This document shows, one piece after another, positions 53,810 through 64,000 of a DNA stretch of 64,000 bases. Source of the DNA: Cepaea nemoralis (taxonomy: Eukaryota; Mollusca; Gastropoda; Stylommatophora; Helicidae); NCBI GenBank assembly GCA_014155875.1, contig JACEFZ010004144.1, positions 476,001-540,000 on the forward strand, given 5' to 3'. The position numbers were made by a program, and so were the translations under genes. Within the stretch, counting starts at the first letter, position 1. Each line of letters begins with the position of its first letter. The notes under the pieces are model-generated. The model was not told where the DNA came from. It did not search any database and saw nothing but the letters and a program-made list of their open reading frames with translations.

Positions 53810-54360
53810 GTAAACCTCGACCACACGACTACTGCGATCGGAGACAAGTAGCTTGATGCCCGCGGGCTCCCTGTGTGAAGTTATCAATTGCCTTAACTGC
53901 CTTTGTACCCGTGAATGTGTCACGTTGGGCCCTAGCAGTCACGACTAGTTCGTCGATTAGCCAACGTTGATAATGTGACTAGTTTATGGACATTTTAAGC
54001 CGCTTTGTTAGTGTACGGCGGTTGTCTGACCTCACAGCACTAACTGTTGTGTTAGTCTAAATCCCGGCTCCTGGGAATTCAGAGTAGGTACATTAGTATT
54101 CTATAGTATAATTAGTTACACGTGGAACACGAGGCCACTGAGATACTGCTCTATCATATTGCTTAGAGAAACGTTTTGAGATACTGCTAAGTCATATTGC
54201 TTAGACAAAAAACTTTCTGAGATACTTCCAGCGGCTCCTGCTTGCAGTGTAGTACTGCACAAGGTGTTTGCTTGTGTCCTTTGTGCCTTCAAAGGTATGT
54301 TGTGTTTAACTGTTTGCAAATATTTTAATGTATGACACCGCGGTGTGGCATATCTTATCA
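53810..54360. other. No gene seen
   Basis: Anonymous. Contains two imperfect direct repeats (gagatactgctctatcatat at 54139 and gagatactgctaagtcatat at 54178), each followed by tgcttagaga or tgcttagaca. Confidence 0.35.
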
Positions 54361-54361
54361 T

Positions 54362-54445
54362 ATCACTATAATTCTTGCCGTCTTGACAGATGATAGTTTG
54401 TTACACTGTGCTAAAAACTGTCATAATAACTACAACCCTTAGAGG
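54362..54445 (-). mobile_element. 3' UTR fragment of the C2H2-finger LINE
   Basis: Matches 20050-20125: ccgtcttgacagatgatagt versus ccgccttgacagacgatagt, ttacactgtgc versus gtacattgtgc, and ataactaca versus ataactacg. Extreme 5' truncation. Confidence 0.65.
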
Positions 54446-54575
54446 TAAGGCCAGTTATGGAGTTATAATAGCGTATTTCTTATTGTATCGCGCCGACGCG
54501 GAAAACGAAAGACACAAAGTGTAACAAGTATTACACATAAATATTTTTGGGGAACCCTTTGAGGCCACTAAGACA

Positions 54576-54652
54576 TTTCATAAATAAACACTCCCTGCTT
54601 CTGTCCTCTACTTCTACGAGCGCTAAAACAATGCATGTGTTTATTTATGAAA
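54576..54652. repeat. Inverted repeat, 16-bp arms
   Basis: tttcataaataaacac at ~54576 and its complement gtgtttatttatgaaa at ~54637, separated by about 45 bases. Could be MITE ends or a hairpin; no further copies noted. Confidence 0.6.
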
Positions 54653-54814
54653 AGTGTAACAATGAAGGTAACAAACAACAAACATTCATATACGAGCGAA
54701 CGTTTTTGTCGGGGTTTTAGTTGATACCGACTTATGACGAAACGTTAAAGTGTGTGTGCTTGTATGTGTTTTAATTTAATTTGGCTTCCTAGTTATGTGA
54801 TGCCGGTCTCTCTA

Positions 54815-55040
54815 TCCGAGGGGTTACACGACTTTCTCCGTAATCCCGTTTATCCACGCAGAGTAACGCAGCGCGGTAGAATTGGAAGCGGTTCTACCCT
54901 CGTTGGTTACTTGCGGGATAATTGAGCTGGCCGCTCAGAAAGCAATGGCAAACTACTGAGCGTAATCTTGCCAAAAAATCAACAATCAGCTGAAAGATGC
55001 TGATGTTGACAGCGATGTCCTGTAAAGAATATGCAAATTA
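54815..55040 (+). repeat. SINE-A variant copy (subfamily 2)
   Basis: Same head as 7385-7612 (gacttt, ctccgtaatc) and same body (ggccgctcagaaagcaatgg, tgctgatgttgacagcgatg). Confidence 0.78.
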
Positions 55041-55324
55041 AAAAAAAAAAGTTATGTGATAGGTAAACATCAGTGATCAGTAACATCCTGTGTGATTTAT
55101 TTCAGGATTGTTCCATTTCTGTGACTATTCAGACGTCTGAAGAACATAACCAAGAAACGGTCCATACTGTTTATGCAGCGGCAATTGTATCTGTTGATTG
55201 TTTGCTGACGTAGGTTTTCTACCCGCGATGTCCATTCTGTCACTTGTGATTGTCTTCTTGTACAGTTGGCCAGTCCTGCTTTCGTTGATTTACTCATTAT
55301 AGTATGAGATCATTCGTTTTTAAA

Positions 55325-56520
55325 CAAACAAACAAACTTTATTTTCAAAGGGTTAAGAATTGGTCATGCAGGTCCGTCTAACATTCTGCCCTTCTATCAC
55401 TCTCTTTCATACATTATATCATTTACACATCATTCAAGGCTAACTGAAAACGGCAACAATATAAAAGATATGCATTATAAAGGCATGTGGAAAATGAAAA
55501 ATCAATACTACACGCTACACGACTCAGTAATAATAGTGTTCAAATAATTTGCGATTATAAGTATAGGGATTGGTGATGTCTTTTATTTCTTGTGAAAGAT
55601 TGTTCCACAGCTACGCTGCAAAGTACGTTAAGCTTGTTTTGTATAAGTCTATCCTAGGCTTCGGAATGTGTAATATATTTAATCGTTTACTGTGTCTAGC
55701 ATTATATTTAAACAATGGCCAAAGGTAATTTGGGGCATTCCGATGTAGGATTTTGTGAATTAGTTTGGCCTTATTGAAAAGCAGGCGTTTGCGGAGTGGT
55801 AGTAACTGAAGGCGTTTATGCAGGCTAGGATTGTCAGTTAAATGTTTGTTATAAATTAAACTCATGGCCCGTTTCTGGAGTGAGTACAGTCGCTTGGTGC
55901 TTGCATTGGAACGACCGTCCCAGATTGTAGAGCAGTAGTCAAAACGTGTCTGTATGTGAGAAGTATATAATATATTCCTTGTGTCCTCATCAAGGAAATT
56001 TTTAATTTTGGCGATTTGGCAGAATTTTTTCGCTGTTTGTTTAGTGAGCGCTTGAACGTGAGGATTAACGGTTAGGTTTCTATCAATGATGAGGCCTAAT
56101 GTTTTGTGCTCAATTACACTTTCTACTGGCATGTTATCGATGTGAAGTTGAAGTGATCTGTGTGAATTTAGAGTTTGAAGTCTTTGTCTTGTTGGTAATA
56201 ACATAGATTTTGTTTTAGTAATGTTAATTTGCATACGGTTCGCATAGCTCCACCTAACTACATTATTTAATTCTTGTTGCAAAGACGACTCCAGCAAATT
56301 ACTGCTTTCAGTGTTTGTATACACTGTACAGTCGTCTGCAAATAGATCGCAGGACGACGAAAGATGCAAAGGTAGATCATTAATATATATTTAGAATATT
56401 GGTAGCTGTGCTTTTCCCAAGGATTCTTCAGTTGGTTTTCTTTTAATGTTAGGAGGTTCGTCCGGCATTTAATTTCTAGTATTTCGTGTATCACGTAGGC
56501 TTATGTGTAAATTGAGGGTT
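55325..56520 (-). mobile_element. L2/CR1-type LINE 3' half
   Basis: Minus-strand element truncated within RT, ending in a 3' UTR and an aataaagtttgtttgtttg tail at 55325-55345. A (TTTG)n end is typical of L2/CR1-type elements. A second tail of the family is at 35985-36285. Confidence 0.88.
55510..56400 (-). pseudogene. L2-type RT C-terminal half
   Basis: From about 56400: IYINDLPLHLSSSCDLFADD (motif C FADD), MQINITKTKSMLLPTR, HKTLGLIIDRNLTVNPHVQA, DYCSTIWDGRS, LQKRAMSLIYNK, and PRIDLYKTSLTYFAA. A single in-frame TAG at 55611-55613 is followed by LWNNLSQEIKDITNPYTYNR, the usual final block. The upstream part (56400-56500) is frame-shifted. Apart from that stop this stretch is well preserved. 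Confidence 0.88.
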
Positions 56521-56529
56521 ATCTTTGAT

Positions 56530-56645
56530 TTCTTCTTCGTTCATCCGGAGTTTTTTTTTCCGGATGTGATTGCGTTGTGCCTGTTTACAGCAGAGCTGCG
56601 TTCTTGCGCAGTTAGGCCGACACATCCGACTTCTGCAGGGCATTA
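56530..56645 (+). repeat. Dispersed repeat K (copy 2)
   Basis: Matches 52664-52775 (gattgcgttgtgcctgttta, cagcagagctgcg, cacatccgacttct). Confidence 0.65.
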
Positions 56646-57018
56646 GTTGACCGGGTTAACCTTTGATTTGTTATGCAGTGGCTATACCTTACAATTACAA
56701 CCATTCGGGTATTTCGAAGAATCATTTTTGAAGCCACGGTTAAACATCCGGCTTTTATGAAATCTGGTTTATATGGTTAAAATAAGACAAATTTTACACG
56801 CCTTAGTGCATGTTGTGTGTTACAGACTGCTATCTGCCAGTGGGTATATTCGCTTCTCGAATTTTTGGCTTAGATAAAAATGTTGTCATCTGTCTGTACT
56901 TGGTCTGGCCAGGGCCACCAGAAAAGAAGGTCACCACACTGACTCATAGGGACTATAACCTCATGTTGCGGTTCTGGACCCCGGGGAACCGCGAACCTTT
57001 AAGTTAAAGTCTTTAACT
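56646..57018. other. No gene seen
   Basis: Anonymous sequence between repeat K and the PLE cluster. Confidence 0.35.
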
Positions 57019-57200
57019 TTAAGATATGCACCCAGGACACACTGACAGGAATTTGAAACTCTGAAGAATGTCTTAAACCTGAATGGGTACTCCACAGGAT
57101 TTATAAAGCGCCACTGCCAACAGCCCAAACCTAAACCAGACGTAACTACAGTCCCTAAACTCAAGGTATTCATCCAGCTAACCTTTCGAGGGATGACGTA

Positions 57201-57686
57201 ATGCAACGTCTACAAGACCGGCTTACTACAGCAGTAGGCCGAACATTCTGTGCTGCAACTCCAGTCATTAGATATAAAACCTTACCGATTCCTACACCAG
57301 CAGTAAAAGAGCCTGTTCCTCTGTACGCCACAAACAATTGTATTTACCAATTCACATGTAGATGCCAGGCCTTCTACATTGGTAGAACAGAGAGACAGCT
57401 TAACAAACGAGTGTCAGAACACATACCTCAATGGGTCAACAAGATAAAACACACAGGAGATGCTAGCCTCGTGGGGCCGACACACCGGAAGCTCCCGACG
57501 TCTTCAATTGGTAGGCACATTATCGAAAGCGGCCATGTGGTTGACAGAGACACTGGCTTTCGCGTGTTATTTAACACACAAAATACTCGCTTGTTAAAAT
57601 TTGCAGAAGCAATTATGATCAATCAACGCAAGCCAGAATTGTGCAAACAGAAAGACATGTTAGTCAGCTTAAAATTACCGTGGTAG
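57201..57686 (+). CDS. GIY-YIG endonuclease domain of PLE-1
   Basis: 161 codons, uninterrupted. An N-terminal linker (RLTTAVGRTFCAATPVIRYK) is followed by NNCIYQFTCRCQAFYIGRTE, in which YIGRT is the second half of the GIY-YIG signature and CxC precedes it. Then RQLNKRVSEHIPQWVNKI (catalytic Arg, Glu-His), SIGRHIIESGHVVDR (HxxxxxH) and a conserved end AEAIMINQRKPELCKQKDM, with MLVSLKLPW before TAG. In PLEs this domain nicks the target for reverse transcription. The start given is the open-frame start; in the intact element it is fused to RT, so it is a fragment of a larger protein. Confidence 0.88.
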   Translation: MQRLQDRLTTAVGRTFCAATPVIRYKTLPIPTPAVKEPVPLYATNNCIYQFTCRCQAFYIGRTERQLNKRVSEHIPQWVNKIKHTGDASLVGPTHRKLPTSSIGRHIIESGHVVDRDTGFRVLFNTQNTRLLKFAEAIMINQRKPELCKQKDMLVSLKLPW

Positions 57687-57772
57687 ATAATTGACATTGC
57701 TGTGCGAATATGTGTATATTTCAACTTGAAGGATTTATCTAGTTAATTCACGTAAGTTGTGTGATTTCTGCA

Positions 57773-57825
57773 GTATGTACCTGACGAGATGCAGCGAAAT
57801 ATGCCAGGCAATAAATCGTGCAATC
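57773..57825 (+). ncRNA. Candidate hammerhead ribozyme in PLE LTR (copy a)
   Basis: ctgacga at 57781-57787, G-(6)-C stem II, gaaa at 57796-57799, uridine at 57816 able to pair with the last A of GAAA, predicted cleavage after C57817. Stem I: gtatgtac upstream pairs with gtgca downstream (C-G, A-U, U.G, G-C, U-A). PLE LTRs are known to carry minimal type-I hammerheads. Confidence 0.6.
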
Positions 57826-57860
57826 TATTGTTTGTGTCTTCGTTATTCAAAATCAGATTG

Positions 57861-58260
57861 TATTTACATGCAGATGCGAGCCATCTACATAGGTAGAACT
57901 GAACGACAGATACATTGCAGGGTTTTGGAACACATTCCGAATTGGGTGGAAAAGATACTACACACAGAAGATGGTAGCCTAGGCAGGCCGACACACCGGA
58001 ACAGTCCAGCTTCATCGGTCGCGAGACATGTGCACGAGAGCGGTCACGTGGTTGAAAGAGACAGTGCCTTCCGTGTGTTGTTCAACACACAAAGTAGTCG
58101 ATTATTACAGTTTGCTGAAGCTATAATAATCAACCTTCGTAAGCCGTCCTTGTGCAAGCAGAAAGACATGTTAGTCAGTTTAAAATTACCGTGGTAGACA
58201 ATCGACATTACTGTGCGAACATGTGTATATTTCAGTTTGAAGGATTTATCTAGTTAATTC
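57861..58260 (+). mobile_element. PLE-2, endonuclease-only unit
   Basis: Lies between two PLE terminal repeats. Contains only the GIY-YIG part: ESDCIYMQMRAIYIGRTERQ-like, RVLEHIPNWVEKILHTEDG, RHVHESGHVVERDSAFRVLF, AEAIIINLRKPSLCKQKDML, ending MLVSLKLPW. Its N-terminal Cys segment is shortened by ~12 bases compared with the PLE-3 copy (62350-62390). Confidence 0.82.
57862..58197 (+). pseudogene. GIY-YIG endonuclease fragment of PLE-2
   Basis: Open from within the preceding terminal repeat (start at 57757 is in repeat sequence). YIGRT, EH and HVHESGH residues are intact, but the CxC segment is deleted. Very close to PLE-3's endonuclease (rows 62380-62702), suggesting they derive from the same source. 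Confidence 0.85.
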
Positions 58261-58283
58261 ACGTAAGTTGTATGATTTCTGCA

Positions 58284-58336
58284 GTATGTACCTGACGAGA
58301 TGCAGCGAAATATGCCAGGCAATAAATCGTGCAATC
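58284..58336 (+). ncRNA. Candidate hammerhead ribozyme in PLE LTR (copy b)
   Basis: Identical core to copy a (ctgacga at 58292-58298, gaaa, predicted cleavage after C58328), 511 bases downstream. Confidence 0.6.
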
Positions 58337-58362
58337 TATTGTTTGTGTCTTCGTTATTCAAA

Positions 58363-59101
58363 TTCATCACGGGAAAACATTGTTTTGAATTTCTGAAACG
58401 TCGCCTCCCATTACCAACTGTGAAGCGATTGGATGGATTACTCAAGCTGAGGTGTAAAATATCGGTACACGAGTGTCGATTGAGATTTCTCGAGGAATGC
58501 CTAAAGACGGGAATATTCCCTCACCGGTATTTCAGATCTCTCAGGGCGGACAGAATATGTCCAACAAGAAAAAACCTGAGACGACTGACAAAAAACCAGA
58601 TAGAAGAAACCCAGTCTAAGCTGGCCAACCTCAAGCGCACACATAGTTCTGCCTACTACGTCACCAAAGAATAATTGAGCTTGTACGGCTACTTGAAATT
58701 AACCAAATTCTGTACAGAAACAGTGTACAAGGTGAAAATCGCAGAGAATGCTCGCATCAACAAATCACTGAGCACTGAAAAGATAACAACGTCAGTACTA
58801 GACAACCCAGAGAAGCATGTGAGGAACTTATCGTCGTACGTACTCAACAACATTGAAACGGAGGCCCTTGCATACGGATTAAAATTCTGCATAAAGCCCA
58901 AACACATTAACCGTGTTGAGTCGCAAGCACAATTTGAAATGTTGTTTGATCAAGTCTCCAAGTTATCACCTACTTCTGCTGAGTCGCTCAAGTGGCTGAA
59001 GGCCAAACTGGTAGATTTAGAACACCTGTATCGCACAACCCCCTCTAAACAGACATGTCCGGTGACCAACGAACACCTTACTGCCTTAAAAGCGTTAAAG
59101 G
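58363..59101 (+). pseudogene. PLE-3 N-terminal region
   Basis: Two frames (to 58674 with TAA, and 58675-59101). Text such as VHECRLRFLEECLKTGIFPH, ERNLSSYVLNNIETEALAYG-type and FCIKPKHINRVESQAQFEML. The YVLNN...EALAYGLKFCI block is a typical segment upstream of RT in PLEs. Ends LTALKALKA at the insertion point. Function presumably nucleic-acid binding. Confidence 0.82.
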
Positions 59102-59410
59102 CTATAGTTGTTTTTTTTTTTTTTGCCTCAATATAAAATTCAATATCTCAGTAACCAAGTGAGGGAAAATGATGAGATTTAGCATATAACCTTATCATTA
59201 TGTCCACCCAACAGAAATTTTTTGTTCTGGAGATTGTACAGCAGATTTCAATGTTTGTTTATATGCGGTATATAATTTATGGCTCTCGCATTCATGCCAT
59301 CATTTAAGAGTATTACAGCTTCAGCAAGACACACCCCGCTCTTTTCGAAATTGTCTGGCGGGTTTCTTTTTGGCACAAACAGCGCGAAGTTAAATGTTAA
59401 TGCAGTTAAC

Positions 59411-60078
<668 letters not shown>

Positions 60079-60089
60079 CTATTAAATAT

Positions 60090-60250
60090 TGATAAAAGTT
60101 ACTGGAAAAAATGTGAGGACCATGTGTTGAAAGAGGAAGAGGACTATTGGAGAAAGGATGGATTGAATTTTATGCAACCAAGAGCAATCATCAACCTACT
60201 GGAATCGTCCGACACAGATTAAGGTCTGAGCAGATCGCAGACCTTAATCT
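60090..60250 (+). other. Short protein-like stretch followed by a strong hairpin
   Basis: 60097-60219 reads KYW-like text: KCEDHVLKEEEDYWRKDGLN, FMQPRAIINLLESSDTD, then TAA. Immediately after lies a hairpin with 12-bp arms, gattaaggtctg (60217-60228) and cagaccttaatc (60238-60249). The coding-like text is not recognised. Might be the decayed end of a transposon ORF and its transcription end. Confidence 0.3.
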
Positions 60251-60464
60251 ACGTACACACTTACTGGGATATTTTGCTCCAACTATTCAGACAAATTGCA
60301 GGCCCTAAACATTACAGCATCAGCATCAGTTGAAGAAACAAGAAGGAAATGAAAAATAAGGTAAGAAATATATTCCTTCTACTTTCCTGTTAATTTACAA
60401 GTTATTTACCCCGTGCCTCTGTAAATTCTCTGTCTTTAATAATACTACACATTGCACCCCTCTC

Positions 60465-60702
60465 GGGATTCTCCGTGGTTAAGTGGTCAAGCCGTCTGAC
60501 TCGGGCTCCGAAGGTTGGATGTTCGATTCCGGGCCGCGTCCTTCATTTCACGAGTGCATTTTTTCGGAGACTCCCGAGGATCGTCGCTGGAGCTACGGAG
60601 TTCGTGCTTTGTGCGACGCTTTCCGCGCTGCGGAAAGAAACTGAGCCATATGGATAAAAACCCGGTGCAATGCAGCCAACCCTGTCGATTTTAAGCTACT
60701 TC
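60465..60702 (+). repeat. SINE-B copy
   Basis: Full: ttctccgtggttaagtggtc (A-box region), ggatgttcgattccgggcc (B box), ggatcgtcgctggagctacg, gagttcgtgctttgtgcgac and aaacccggtgcaatgcag. Confidence 0.9.
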
Positions 60703-60997
60703 TTTCATTGCACCCACTCCCATACGAATCCGGATACGCCGTTGTGTGTCATCTGAATTGGCAGGTCTCCCATTACTGTAAACATAACTTCGTTAGCGAG
60801 AAATCACTAGTTGTTCAGCAAAACATCAAAGGAATGTCGCCGCTTTCGATGATTTAAGTTGTTTTTGGACCTATCAAAGACATATTCCTTGGGTGGGGGT
60901 AAATATAAGACGGCTGGAAAAATTTCATAACGATGCAACAGACAGTTTTCAAAATAATTGATCGTGAATGAAGGCATTCAAATCGGAACATACTATA

Positions 60998-62172
60998 ACA
61001 AAACCCTCGTAATATTGAAACCTGACAAAGGGAGTGGTGCAGTACTTATGGACATGTCAGACTACCAGAGAAAAATGGATGAAATATTATCAGATCCATC
61101 TAAATTCAGAGTAGAGCAAATAGTCAACAAGTCGGAGGACCTGGATGCAAAAATGAGGAAAGAGATCCAGTCACTTGTGAATGCGGGACACATCAGTGAG
61201 GTCACTGCAAAAACGCTCACACCGCGTGGCTCCCAAACTCCTCAGATGTACGGTCTACCCAAGCTTCACAAGCCCGGCATCCCACTAAGACCGATCCTTT
61301 CCATGGTTAACTCTGCACATCACCGAATGGCGAGATGGCTAGCTGAAATTTTAAAGCCAGTACGACAGTCCTTCGATCCAATAACACTCCGAGATACATT
61401 CGAACTGGTGGAATTATTGGATACTATGGACATAAACAGCAAACACATGGCATCCATGGATATTGCCTTCTTTATTCACCAACGTTCCATTAGATGAGAC
61501 CGTGAATATAATAAGTGAACGCATTAGAGACAAACAACTAAAACTAGGCATACCATCAGCTATTCTAGAGAGGCTATTAAAATTATATACCGCCAACATA
61601 CAATTCAACTTTCTAAACAAGTCATATCGCCAAATTGACGGAGTGGCCATGGGGAGCCCACTTGGACCTATTCTAGTGGACATCTTCATGGCACACTTAG
61701 AAGAAAAGAGATCCTCAGACATCAATAACTTGGCCTTTTACCGTCGTTACGTAGACGATATACTAATTATCACCACAGACGAGCTACAAGCAACGTCGTT
61801 CCAGGCCACAATGAACGAGACACATAAAAAAACATCTCTCTATCTATGGAACACGAACACAACGAAGCGTTGCCGTTTCTAGATATCCTAATGAGACGTA
61901 GAGCAGACGGCACAATTCAAAGATCAGTGTACCGCAAAGAAACATGGACTGGCCAATACTTAAATTTTCAGAGCTTCGCACCTGTCCAGTACAAACGGGG
62001 CTTAGTACGGACCCTGTTTGACCGTGCTAGGAAGATATGCACCCAGAACACACTGACAGAGGAATTTGAAACTCTGAAAAATGCCTTAAACCTGAATGGG
62101 TACTCCACAGGATTTATAAAGCGCCACTGCCAACAGCCCAAACCGAAACCAGAAGTAACTACAGTCCCCTAA
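60998..62172 (+). pseudogene. PLE-3 reverse transcriptase
   Basis: Three frames (to 61497, 61463-61882, 61846-62172). Landmarks: LVILKPDKGSGAVLMD (PLE start block), MYGLPKLHKPGIPLRPILSM, SLFTNVPLDETVNII (motif A), DGVAMGSPLGPILVDIFMAH (motif B), YRRYVDDILIIT (motif C, YVDD intact), NEALPFLDILMRRR and TGQYLNFQSFAPVQYKRGLV. Frameshifts lie near 61468 and 61838; an extra C at about 62168 ends the third frame ahead of the endonuclease. PLE RTs are related to telomerase RT. Confidence 0.9.
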
Positions 62173-62212
62173 ACTCAAGGTATTCATCCAGCTAATCTTC
62201 CTATGAGATGAC

Positions 62213-62702
62213 GTAATGCAACGTCTGCGGGACCGGCTCATCACAGCAGTCGGGGGAACATTCTGTGCTGCAACTCCAGTCATCAGGTACAGAAACACAC
62301 CGATCCCAGTCCCAGCAGTAAAAGAACCTGTAGCTTTGTACGCCAAATCAAATTGTATTTACCAATTTACATGCAGATGCGAGGCCATCTACATAGGTAG
62401 AACTGAGCGAACAGTTACATTGCAGGGTTTCGGAACACATTCCGAATTGGGCGGACAAGACACTACACACAGAAGATGGTAGCCTAGGCAGGCCGACACA
62501 CCGGAACAGTCCAGCTTCATCGGTCGCGAGACATGTGCTCGAGAGCGGTCACGTGGTTGAAAGAGACAGTGCCTTCCGTGTGTTGTTCAACACACAAAGT
62601 AGTCGATTGTTAAAGTTTGCTGAAGCTATAATAATCAACCTTCGTAAGCCGTCCTTGTGCAAGCAGAAAGACATGTTAGTCAGTTTAAAATTACCGTGGT
62701 AG
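62213..62702 (+). pseudogene. GIY-YIG endonuclease of PLE-3
   Basis: Starts VMQRLRDRLITAVGGTF, then KSNCIYQFTCRCEAIYIGRT. A frameshift at ~62410 (TERTVTLQGFGTH in place of TERQIHCRV-type text) moves the rest into another frame: HVLESGHVVERDSAFRVLF, AEAIIINLRKPSLCKQKDM and SLKLPW before TAG at 62700. CxC, YIGRT and HxxxxxH parts are present but not in one frame. Confidence 0.86.
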
Positions 62703-62788
62703 ACAATCGAAATTACTGTGCGAACATGTGTATATTTCAGTTTGAAGGATTTATCTAGTTAATTCACGTAAGTTGTATGATTTCTGCA

Positions 62789-62841
62789 GTATGTACCTGA
62801 CGAGATGCAGCGAAATATGTCAGGCAATAAATCGTGCAATC
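62789..62841 (+). ncRNA. Candidate hammerhead ribozyme in PLE LTR (copy c)
   Basis: ctgacga at 62797-62803, gaaa at 62812-62815, predicted cleavage after C62833. Lies in the left arm of the large palindrome. Confidence 0.6.
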
Positions 62842-62915
62842 TTTTGTTTGTGTCTTCGTTATTCAAATATATAGATATTTGTTTACTTCTATAGAAAGTT
62901 CGGTTACTGTTCTCA

Positions 62916-63001
<86 letters not shown>

Positions 63002-63075
63002 TGAGAACAGTAACCGAACTTTCTATAGAAGTAAACAAATATCTATATATTTGAATAACGAAGACACAAACAAAA

Positions 63076-63128
63076 GATTGCACGATTTATTGCCTGACAT
63101 ATTTCGCTGCATCTCGTCAGGTACATAC
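63076..63128 (-). ncRNA. Candidate hammerhead ribozyme in PLE LTR (copy d)
   Basis: Mirror copy of c in the right palindrome arm (tcgtcag at 63114-63120 is the complement of ctgacga). Confidence 0.58.
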
Positions 63129-63199
63129 TGCAGAAATCATACAACTTACGTGAATTAACTAGATAAATCCTTCAAACTGAAATATATATACATATATAT

Positions 63200-63363
<164 letters not shown>

Positions 63364-63524
63364 ACTGTGCCCATGGGCAACTATACATTGGCCATATTAA
63401 ACATCGCCGTGGATTGTTAACAAAAAGTCATGGAAGTCAAGGTTTCAGGAAGTAGAGTCTGCATTCCACCAGCACAGTAGTGGGCACAGGGCATTAAAAC
63501 TACCCTGGTCATGAAAAAGCATGA

Positions 63525-63722
63525 GGCGGGAATTCTTCTTGTTGTGCATGCCGTGTGGCGTTAGTGACCATGTCTGTCCACAACCTTCTGTTTCGCGTGC
63601 TGCCAATCAGTTCTGATATCGATGTTCCTCCATACCATGACGTCAAATTGTAGCATCTCCTCTCTCGGTGTCCTCTTACTTATGCTCCCATCCAACTTGC
63701 CCCTTGTGACAAGACATGATTG
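63525..63722 (-). pseudogene. LINE C-terminal remnant, decayed
   Basis: Minus strand reads VTRGKLDGSISKRTPREEML, then VWRNIDIRTDWQHAKQKVVD and RHGH. This follows the pattern (V/L)TGK(I/L)(E/D)G...RGR.R...W.....(D)R of LINE C-termini. Weak; clade unassigned. Confidence 0.4.
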
Positions 63723-63844
63723 TTGCTAAATAAAACATCCAGCGTTTTTATCCGGCGGGCGTGATAAGAACTACATAAAATACACAGGTACGCGTAACTC
63801 CTGCGATTGTATCGAATTGTGTAGTTTTTCAATTGTTATATCCT

Positions 63845-64000
63845 GATGCCGGCTCTGTGGCAAAGGGGTTATAAACGCAGTGCGGATCCCGCACACTGCG
63901 TTCGAAACACAACTGCGGGCGATTTGGGAGCAGACCGCCTTGCGTTGATTTCCATGCAATGGTATAAGAGCCGGTCGCTCATAAAGCAGTGGCAAACGAC
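63845..64000 (+). repeat. SINE-A copy, cut by the window edge
   Basis: gccggctctgtggcaaaggg (A-box region), ctgcgttcgaaacacaactg (B-box region), cttgcgttgatttccatgca, gccggtcgctcataaagcag; continues beyond the window. Confidence 0.85.

Larger units (their letters stand above)
57020..57860 (+). mobile_element. PLE-1, 5'-truncated Penelope-like element
   Basis: Begins in the RT thumb region (aatttgaaactctgaagaat; protein FETL..., NGYSTGFIKRHCQQPK-type text), continues into a complete GIY-YIG endonuclease ORF and a terminal repeat (about 57690-57860) carrying a hammerhead-like core. It is the first unit of a head-to-tail series. Confidence 0.85.
62731..63186. repeat. Near-perfect 456-bp palindrome with (TA)n centre
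   Basis: Left arm 62731-62917 and right arm 63000-63186 appear identical in inverted orientation (I saw no mismatch), around a (TA)n core of ~80 bases. Arms contain the PLE terminal repeat with its hammerhead core plus a ~40-base fragment of RTE-B text (gagaacagtaaccgaac, ctatagaagtaaac). Confidence 0.92.

Noticed and set aside
57201..57686. GIY-YIG protein as a homing endonuclease, restriction enzyme or repair nuclease
   Set aside because: It follows PLE RT thumb text and is bordered by PLE terminal repeats; two more copies sit in the same context.

Overview
The window is non-coding, repeat-built DNA from an animal genome, most likely an invertebrate. The mix is metazoan: RTE, L2/CR1-type and I-type LINEs, GIY-YIG Penelope-like elements (PLEs), a Ty3/Gypsy element, hAT and piggyBac-type DNA transposons, and several tRNA-derived SINE families. 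I found no convincing host protein-coding gene, no free-standing tRNA or rRNA gene, and no prokaryotic operon. I cannot name the species.

Layout. 0.2-0.9 kb: piggyBac transposase relic (minus). 1.5-3.8 kb: a Ty3/Gypsy pol fragment with integrase before reverse transcriptase (RT), the Gmr1-type order. 4-8.8 kb: LINE tails, SINE-A copies and a 27-bp minisatellite. 8.8-10 kb: decayed RTE-B copy. 10.4-13.2 kb: RTE-A RT followed by a near-identical tandem copy of its own 3' third. 13.5-15.5 kb: a short-TIR element, a 22-bp minisatellite and a long GA tract. 16.9-19.6 kb: the best-preserved RTE-B (minus, endonuclease plus RT). 20-22.1 kb: a different LINE (minus) ending in a C2H2 finger. 22.3-30 kb: SINEs, RTE relics and anonymous sequence. 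30.0-30.6 kb: a 45-bp minisatellite. 31.7-33.9 kb: second RTE-A copy with a target-site duplication (TSD). 35.4-37.2 kb: inverted PLE terminal repeats and an RTE-C relic carrying an L2 tail and a hAT MITE. 37.2-44.0 kb: a second 27-bp minisatellite invaded by a 4.2-kb I-type LINE and two hAT elements. 44-55 kb: SINEs and TTAA-flanked MITEs. 55.3-56.5 kb: L2 3' half (minus). 57.0-63.2 kb: a tandem PLE cluster with hammerhead-type ribozyme cores, one member split by a 1.9-kb insertion, ending in a near-perfect palindrome.

How the parts relate. The nesting gives a relative chronology. The 37-kb minisatellite is older than its LINE and hAT insertions. RTE-C is older than its L2, hAT and SINE-B insertions. 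One TTAA MITE is older than the SINE-B inside it. PLE-3 is older than the TATA-flanked element that splits it. LINE enzymes would have mobilised the SINEs in trans. Almost every autonomous element is broken; the least damaged are the 16.9-19.6 kb RTE-B and the 10.4-12.4 kb RTE-A RT.

Family names SINE-A to SINE-J, RTE-A to RTE-C and H are local labels. All assignments come from reading motifs and comparing copies within the window by eye; no database search was possible.
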